The translations under genes were made by a program, and so were the position numbers. DNA of 64,000 nt from Carposina sasakii (Eukaryota > Arthropoda > Insecta > Lepidoptera > Carposinidae). The stretch is taken from assembly GCA_014607495.2 (NCBI GenBank), contig CP053148.1, positions 17,546,001 through 17,610,000 of the forward strand, read 5' to 3'. The number at the start of each line of letters is the position of its first letter. Position 1 is the first letter of the stretch. Of the stretch, positions 27,401 through 36,400 are shown piece by piece. The notes under the pieces are model-generated. The model did not search any database, was not told where the DNA came from, and saw only the letters and a program-made list of their open reading frames with translations.

Positions 27401-30400
27401 GACTTCTACGCCCCATCTGAATCCGAAATCGGAAAAAACCTGTCAATATAAGCTGATACAAGCCTTGTTTTCGGATACCTATCGTCGTACTGAACTACCT
27501 ACATAACACACACATATCAGTCTTGCAGTCCACTAGCCCCCGTAGGCATCCCCACACAACGTTGACACAGTGACATAAAAAGCCCAAGTTGTTTTTGACA
27601 ATTTCATGATAAAACACCCCTAAAGCTGCCCGTCCAACAGAGTTGTACTATGCTACGGATGCTTGTGATATCCACCAATCATATAGTTATTGGTCCATGA
27701 TGTCAATTGATTGCGTAGATATCAAACGCCTCCATAACAACGTAACATATCTCTGGTGGAAAAGCAGCCTTCTTGGACATATTGAAATCGTTGTTAAAAT
27801 ATACAACATTGTGCTGAGGGATTCAGCTTTGTTTTCCGAGATTTGGCTAGTGTGTATATCTATCGGGATGAAAAATAACGTGGCCAATATGTAATTTAGA
27901 AAAGAGATGGTAAAGTTCGTCATCCGAGTAATTAACCCGGTGGCTTAGTGGTTATAGCGGCTGGCACGGTTTGCAGTGGTCGTGGGTTCGATTCCCACTC
28001 GGGTGAAGAATTTTTTCCATTTTCTTTATTAATAATTTTATAATATACAAACCTGTAAAAATTGTGCCAATGAGCAAATAGAATTTTTATTTGACCATTA
28101 ACATTTAATAACGCCATTAACACCGTAATTTGAACCGTATTGCACGTTAAATTTAATTACTATTGGTTGATTTTATTCAAAAGCCCTACCCAACATAATA
28201 ATTACTTATAGGAAACCCAAGAAATATATAAGCTGCTTTTAATATGGTAATCTTGATGGTAATATAATATATTCCCCTAGACAATTACGGCTCTTTATAG
28301 CGCTATAAAATGTGTAATAGCACTAATATGAAATACATTTAACACACATCGCTAGATGGTACGTTTCTGTTCTGTGTGCATCGCTGGAAACAGCTAGTAA
28401 AAATATCGTTACATTACTCACACAGCTGTATTCTAGTAACTGCAGGATCCTAAATAATATCCTATAGCCACATTTAGCAAGCTGATCAGTGACAAGATGC
28501 TAGCTTATCGCCTAAAAGAAAGCCCGATTTGAACTCTTACGATATGCACGGAACCCCTTCCTTGTTTCTCAGAGAAAGGTAATCTTCTTCATCCAACTCA
28601 TCTATTCATTCTTCTGATCTATGTACTCTTTCTTCGTCAGTCTATTTACATTCATACCCAAAACGTTGCAATATACCCATCTTAATTTCTTTCTTATTTC
28701 TCAACACCTATAAAATGCTGAATCAGCCCTACTGCTGATTACCAAGCTCGAATCTCTTACGTGGCCGCGACTTATTACTTTCACAATAGGTACGTAAAAT
28801 CTAGAACGTTACGTTCCGAATTGGGATAGTATTGTATTATCTAATGAAGGCCGCTGCTGTAACGGTGCAGGTGCTTATTAATTGTTGAATACCAATAGCT
28901 AGGCGATAGGTGCTTCCGCTTGGTCGATAACCTGTGCATAGTGATGAAGTGAGAGTACGTGTATTCGGATTGCACACTCCAAATACCTAATTGAAATCAA
29001 TAGCAACGCGATATTGGGCTAGGAAAGGCTATCGATCTAGTAATCCTATGTTCAGTAGATAGAAAGGGGTTATAGTTGTATTTTCTTATTACATACCTTC
29101 TATTTAGGTAAAGGGACAGCAAAACCTGTGACATGTAATAAATGAATCTAATCTAATCTAAAAACAGACCCCTCAATCAAATTCTCTGAAAAATGTCTAA
29201 AAAAAATTCAGTTTTTTATTTTACTCCGTGAAACACCTACGTTACTCCTGTGTTTGCCCATCTACCTATATCCCCTAATTCGGTACAGTATTCGATCAAA
29301 TTATTATAAGGCCGTTCTAAACAGGTAGATAGATTTAAACTAGCATAGTCTATGCCGCAAACGTTGAAATCTAATACATTGATTTGTTTACAGACTCGTG
29401 TTACAGGTAAAGATAAAAGCAGCGCGTGTTGAACAATGCTGATCCGTGTTAAAATATTGAAAGCCTACATTTTTATTGCCGGACTTGTAGACTAGGCGAT
29501 ACATCCGCCCCGTGGCATTTCTTAGTATGTATAGTCGTATTTATTTGAGCCTCACTCAAGGTACGAATAGTAGGTACTTTGTGTGTATACCTATTTGGCA
29601 TGAGGGTTAATTACTCTTCATGGTGCAGGATGACGACAAACGTGGTACTGGTTACCAAGAGGTAAAAGATAGCTGTAGTTTTGGCATACCTTGTAATCTC
29701 ATCTTAAAATCCTCTTTCGAATCTAGATCCATGGTCACAAAGTGCGGCCCGCGACAAAATTATTAAAATTAGGGCCGATTTTTCCGAACGTCAGATAGCC
29801 TATCTGAAGAGTAAAGTTGATGCTGTCTCCATCTTCACCAAGTTTGAGAGAAAGACAGCATCAATTTTATTTTTCTGATAAGCTATTTGACGTTTGGAAA
29901 AATTACTTACAAGTTACATGTAGATTTTGCCAATGTTGTTAAATAAAACGTGATAAATGTTTAGATGTCTACCCGGATGTATGTAACCCATCTCAGGTTT
30001 TTCGCAATGGTCACATTCTCTGTATAGTTTATGAAGTAATAGGCAACTTACGTGCTAAATATAAAAAAATATATCTATATATACAATAAAAATGTAACGG
30101 ATCGCTGTCTGTACATGGAAGATATATGAGAAAAAATATTATTTTATTTAAGGAGACTTTTATCAACGCAATAGAACCCAAAACGATGATTTTTTGAATT
30201 TTTGTCTGTTTGTCTGTGCATTTGTGCACGCTAATCTCAGAAACGGCTGAACCGATTTCGATGCAGTTTTCAGGAATATATTGTGACAGGTCCCTCTTAA
30301 CATATAGGCTACTTTTTTGCCCGGGAAAATGTTTGTATCTCGGATAATTTCGACATTTTGTTTTTTCTGTAGTCCACGCGGACAGAGTCGCGGGCGTCCA

Positions 30401-33400
30401 CTAGTCCTAAATAAAGTAAGGTGTCCGACCTTTTTTACCCAAATGTCCGGCCAAACAGGCTGGTCTTTCCGGCTTTTAGGTTTTTCAACCTGGCAACCCT
30501 AGATGTGTATAAGTGTGCAAACGATCATGAAGCGCTTTTACATAGCATGCGGCCCGGTGCTGGCACTCACATTGTCATGTCATTACATGCTTACAACCAC
30601 CAAATATGTCGGCGCCGCCGACTAAGTCGTTGTCGATGCTCTTTGTACGCGGCTAAATTGATTGCACATTTCATTGCGCGTTATTGCGTACCGTTAGTTG
30701 GTACACGTCTTTTCTTTTTTCATGCGAGTTGTGGTAGAGGATTTCAAAAACGGCGAACTATGAGCGACGGATTTCGGGTAATCAAATAAATAGGAACAAC
30801 GACGTTGTAACACTTATGTTCAAGATCTTTGAGGATGTGGGACATCACTATATTAAACAAAATGTATTAAATATATACCTTTAGACAATGTTTTGTTTAA
30901 ACAATGTTTAAATTATTTTGTAATAAGACAGATAATGCTCAACAAAGTTCTAATTAAATACCACGTGGGACCTCAAAGGTGAAAAATGGTTAGCGAAGTG
31001 CTGCAAAGTTTTGGGGATATTTGGTTGGTACACATTAAACGTTTGACTATAATTAGGTATGGATAGGTGGGTATCTATAAATATGATTCACAAGAAAATA
31101 ATTTTTCGCATCTTTTCTAAATACTCGACAATATCTAAACAAGTTGCGTCACAATAAATCGGTACATAGACCTGACAAAGATTACGGTTTCACCATAAAA
31201 CACCATTTCTTTTCCGTAATAAAAGTAACAAATAATCCTATATCAATCAGCGTCGAGTGTCTTATTAGAGGTAGAATAATCGAGAAACGCGGTCGGCTCG
31301 CGTGTTCGCAGGCGCTAAGTGCCTAGCCTGGGCTACTCCAGTTTTCCCTAAGGAGAGTGAATAGTGTGCACGCAATCTAATATTTTTACGCCGATATACT
31401 TAGGTTGGTCTGTATTTACGTCAGTGGTATTGATTGATAACGCTATTTAATTGAAGTTTAGCTAAACATCTTTAGTTACCATTATTTTTTAAAGTAAATT
31501 ATGTGTTAGAGTTGGTGGTTTGGTGTCATTTCAATACTTTGATTCTTGAAATCATATTGGCTAAGAAACACTGTTTAAAAATGCCTGACTTCGTAGATAT
31601 CTTTGAACTGAAACGGCAGGAGGTTTATGGTTTTGCCCATAGAATAACCAGTCCCCGGAAAGAGTCATCGATAAGAAATGTATGCCGGGGTAGTGAAGCA
31701 AAAAACGAGGGGAAAATCCCGCATCTTCCGCTTTTCTAATCGCGGATTGTTGGCATTTAGAGTTTTAGTATAACAAATAGGTTGTAAAAATTACCCACAA
31801 ATAAAAACCGTTTACTTAAGTAGTTCAATTTGACTGAGACATAAAGTAGCTTCAAAAGTGTGCATAATCTCGTTTTCTGTAGAACTTATTATTTTATAGC
31901 TTTTCATAAAATATATGAACAGCTAGCATTTCTCACGCGGCACAAAACTGGATGTTTTAAGGATATACGGACTCCTATTTCTAGGAAAGCTTTCGAGCAA
32001 TGTAAGTTGAGTTTACGCAAGGCCACTCTGACGCACCCGGTAAAGAATGCACTACTTGTACTTATGAATGACTGATGCCACCGTACATTGGGTTACCAAC
32101 ACAATTATGTCGACCTCTTATATTGACATGAAAAGTAAAAAAACGTTGACTTTGCGAGACTCTACGTTCACTTTAATGGGCTCGTCGTCGTTTCTCAATA
32201 CAATTGATAAAAACTTGGCGAAAATCAGAGATTCGAGCCGTAGTTGTCAGAGATCTTAATCACTTTGCATAAGACCGAAACATACTTAGTTATCAACTCG
32301 GGTCAAACCACTAACAGTTTACGGAAAACAACGACTTCTAATCATTAGCCCGCCGCCGTCGTAAGTTTATCTTAAAGAGTCTACTTAACTAATGGAATAA
32401 ACTGTTTATTCAAAATAAATTTCTATTTGCCGTGCAACTTTCTTCACTCACAAGGCAGACAAAAGTATGTCGTCAGTCGTAAACACGATGTTTGTCACAG
32501 ATGTGCTTTTGCACTAGACTTCATAATTACAAAGCTAGCCCATAGAGCAAGTTGTGTTCATTGTAACTCGTAACTGCACCGTAGAAACATGGTTCCACTT
32601 GCACATAATTCTCACTCAATACAGAAAGTCATAGAGCTCTGAACAATTACACACGGAGAGCCAATAATAATACCTAACATACTAGGTATAAATGGGAAAT
32701 TAACAGTCTGTCTGTCACAGTTTCACGCCAAAACTACTGAGCCTTGAGAACATACCTACATAATGTACTTTTAAAATACTAGAAACAGTTTGAATTTACG
32801 TATTTTTGGGTTTTTGATTAGATAAATAAATAGGTACGACATTCAAATTTTAACCCTAAGGGGTATAAAAATAGCAGTCCACGATGACCTAGTCGCGGAC
32901 GTCCCTTTCTTTAAGTCCCTTTTCCTTTTTTAAAAAGAGTAGATAGATAGAAAATACTTATCAACTTAGCCAAGCTTACTCAATTTTTTTTCATGTGAAG
33001 TGTCATTTTACACCTTCGAGTAAAGTCATTCCACCTATACCTATAGGTACAGCTGCCATAACTTTAAATAAAGTCTGATAATTTAACGTGTAACAATTAC
33101 CCATTCATCAGGGATAATGCTCATTGAGCTTACAAACTAAGTTGGGCCCTGTGCCACTGGTGCGTTAAATTTAAGCCATAAAAGGGTCGACACACAAAAA
33201 GTTGAGGGTTACAATTAGGGTTGCCTATATAAAGTTTCGAAGACAACTCATTTCTCTCTTTTGTCATGTGGCCTATTTAATCATTTGCTGGCATATAAAT
33301 CTGACAATATTATGCCTTCTAATCTTCGTACACGGCTTAACGCAATATATATTTGCCCTTTAGTAAAATTTTACTTTAGTAAGCTCGAGTTTTGGGAGGC

Positions 33401-36400
33401 AGTCGGTTTTTCGTTTAAAAAAAAATATTTATTTGGTACTATTTATATTATTTTATTACTCTAAAACTGAACATCAAAAAACCAAGAGTTGTTTGTTCCG
33501 ATGTCGGTTTCAAGCACGTAAAACAACGGCTAAAGTTAGACACTGTTTAAGAATTACATTTGACAGCTATAGTATGAAATATCTATCATATTTAGACTTA
33601 TTTAGGTTTATTATTTTCTACTAAAACGGCAAGTGTTTGTTTGTACCATTAATTCTCGAAAATGCTTACCGATTCTTATGATCCTTGATTTATGGTCTTT
33701 ATTTTTATTTATTGTCGTATTTTGCAAAGCCCCGAGTATTATTACATAATAATAGAACTTAACATTACTGAATCGGTAAATTCGACGGGTCTACTAGCGG
33801 TGACAAGACAACAATGACAACTTTGTTATTTGAGCGACTTCGTTCATCAATAAAATTCCCAGTGCTCACAGAACAAGCTTCACATCAAACATTACATAAA
33901 TCTATTTTGGTTCGTCTGTGAACATTTCTGATAACTTATTATTCAAGTACGAGTTAACATTCTAAAGTGTGTAACAGTTATCTTGACAATTAATTATAGA
34001 GGGCCTCTATTAAATTGGCGGCTATTAAAGCCCGGGGTCGTTGACCACCGAAGTACATGCACTGGGAGGCCGAGGGCTCCTTCGGTATCTCTAATCTAAT
34101 ACTGAGACTGGCGTGCTTTAGTTCACAAGTACTGATTTACTTCGATCGAAACATGTAGTTTTTTGGCTGATTATTTAGGATTGAGTTTTTGTAGCGACGA
34201 GATTAAAAGTAGGGAGACTTCAAACTTGACTGTTGTAATGTGTGATTGAGTATATTATTGGTAAAAGCAAATATTAACTATCTCAAAAATCTATAACAAG
34301 CGGTAAAGACACTAGGATTTCGTTAATCTTTTTGTAATGAGTACTACAAAAAATCGGATTAGGTATAGGTACATTATTCTATAAAGATAATGTTACACTG
34401 GCATGCTAATGTTACACGAACGAGAATCGTTAAAATAACCCTTATGCCAAGGACACAAAATACTATTGAGGACCTCAACGAAGAAAGCGTTTGTAAATTT
34501 GGGGCAAAATCGAAAGTGACAAAGCACATAGTTATGAAAACAGGCGTGAATAGCGTATAAGTTTTATTGTAACTAATGAGATGATGGTGGACGAGGTTAA
34601 TGTGTGGGGGCATCGGCCTATGGCGGATGCTGTCCGTCCTACACCCTCGAATCAAGCCCGTCTGGCGCGTCCACATGCTATACGGGTACTCCTGTCTTTT
34701 TCTTCAGCACCAATAAAAAGTTCAATGTTTAAATGCCTTACTAGAACAGTCGGATTTGAAAAATATTTTAACATTTCATTGGGATAAGCTAATTCGTTTT
34801 AGGCTACATTTTCTGGACTACGTGTGGCCCTATTAGCACACATAACGTCTGTGCCAAATCTGGTATAACAATGTATTTAACTTCAATGTTTGTGAACGAT
34901 CTCAGTAAGGGCTTTTGAACTACCTATAAGTACTAAAACAATAGACTCATATCTATGCCACTCCATTTATGCCAATCATTGTACTAATGTACTAAAAAAA
35001 TAAACATGGAAGCTGCCTAAGCATAGCACATTGTGTATTTCACACTCTTCAGGAATGTGCTTAATAAAAACAAATAAAATCGCCTTTGCGCGGACTGTTT
35101 ACGCGTTTTGTGTGCACGGAAAAGTTCCCTTCGTGAGGCTATCTATACTGGGCAGTGTTTATTTATTACATAGAACTAGCAAACGTTTAACGTTGACCAC
35201 ATAAAACCTATTTGCACTAATCTGCGTGCTTGAAATATCTAATGAGGCCGGCCCTTGAAACGGCATGTTAAAACCAAAGACAGCCTTCAAGCAGTGAATA
35301 TAAGTCACGCACGTACACTATATACAAATATGTAATGCATGTGTACTGAGTATTGCGCAGTGCAATCCGAGTTATGGGTAGATTTACGTGATAACATTTT
35401 GGGCGCGCCAAACCTTAATTATGGCTGCTAACGTGCCTGTAATGTAGGTCTAGATTGAGTACTGACTAGGCATCCGTTATGGTCCTAGAATAATTAATTA
35501 GATTTGGTTCATGTAATGTTTACAGTAATCAACAGCGCCGTTGCTGACATGAATTCTAAGATTCAGATAACACAAGCTTCCGGCCTATAGTACATAACAC
35601 CACGGAGAATACTGCATATACGGCTGTGTCCCGAAATGGGGTAGCCAGAACTGCAGTATCTCAAAGGAGATTCCACAGGCACGTTTAGCTAAGCAGGGAC
35701 ATGTTAATAATCAGCGACATGTTGCTAGCTTATCGCCTGATAGGATGCCCGAGTTCCTAAGTGATACTATGTTAAGTTTCGTCTAAGCAAGACTAAAATA
35801 CAAATAAAATTAATTTGTTACTGACCACTGCCTCTATTGTCAAGACATTGGGGTCTAGCACAAATTATAGTAACCCTTGTGAGAACCACAAAAAAACCAT
35901 AACCATAACAAGGCTGCCTTTCCACTAGATATGTGATATGCTGTTACTATGTGTTTGATATGCACCAATCAAATTCATCTATATCATGAAACAATGAAAT
36001 AATTAGATAATATACAAATCCATGGAAATATACCATTGCAGATCTCTGGTGGAAAGGCAGTCTAACTGTAGTTGTCTAGTGAGACAACAGGGTACCATTC
36101 AAAGTCCAAAATCAGTATTGTCTAAACCTGGGGTGGCCAACCAGACTATTACTCCAGTAAAATGTGGAAAGAAATATTTGTATTTAATGTTTTATTTTAA
36201 GATTTGAAGATACATGTAATTGGTTGATCGTGTAGGGTAGGGTATTTGTCAGTGAACATAATCTTGATTGGTCAAACCAAAATTAAACATGAAATGTTTG
36301 TTGTTTTGCTTTATTAAGCCATAACCTAGATTCATTTGAATCACAGATTTAACACTAATACAAAAGACCCAACAGAATAAACAAAAAATGTATCAAATTG

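Noticed and set aside
27945..28016. Possible tRNA gene with good A and B boxes
   Set aside because: The anticodon arm does not fold, the unit shares non-tRNA flanks with 51059-51208, and it has a T-rich tail. It is a tRNA-derived SINE.
30421..30789. 122-codon plus-strand frame
   Set aside because: It begins within or beside a Lep1-like repeat, is Arg/Cys-rich without any recognised domain, and lacks gene context.
31503..32259. Cluster of 60-78-codon frames
   Set aside because: Different frames, no domain recognised, no splice structure linking them. Probably chance.
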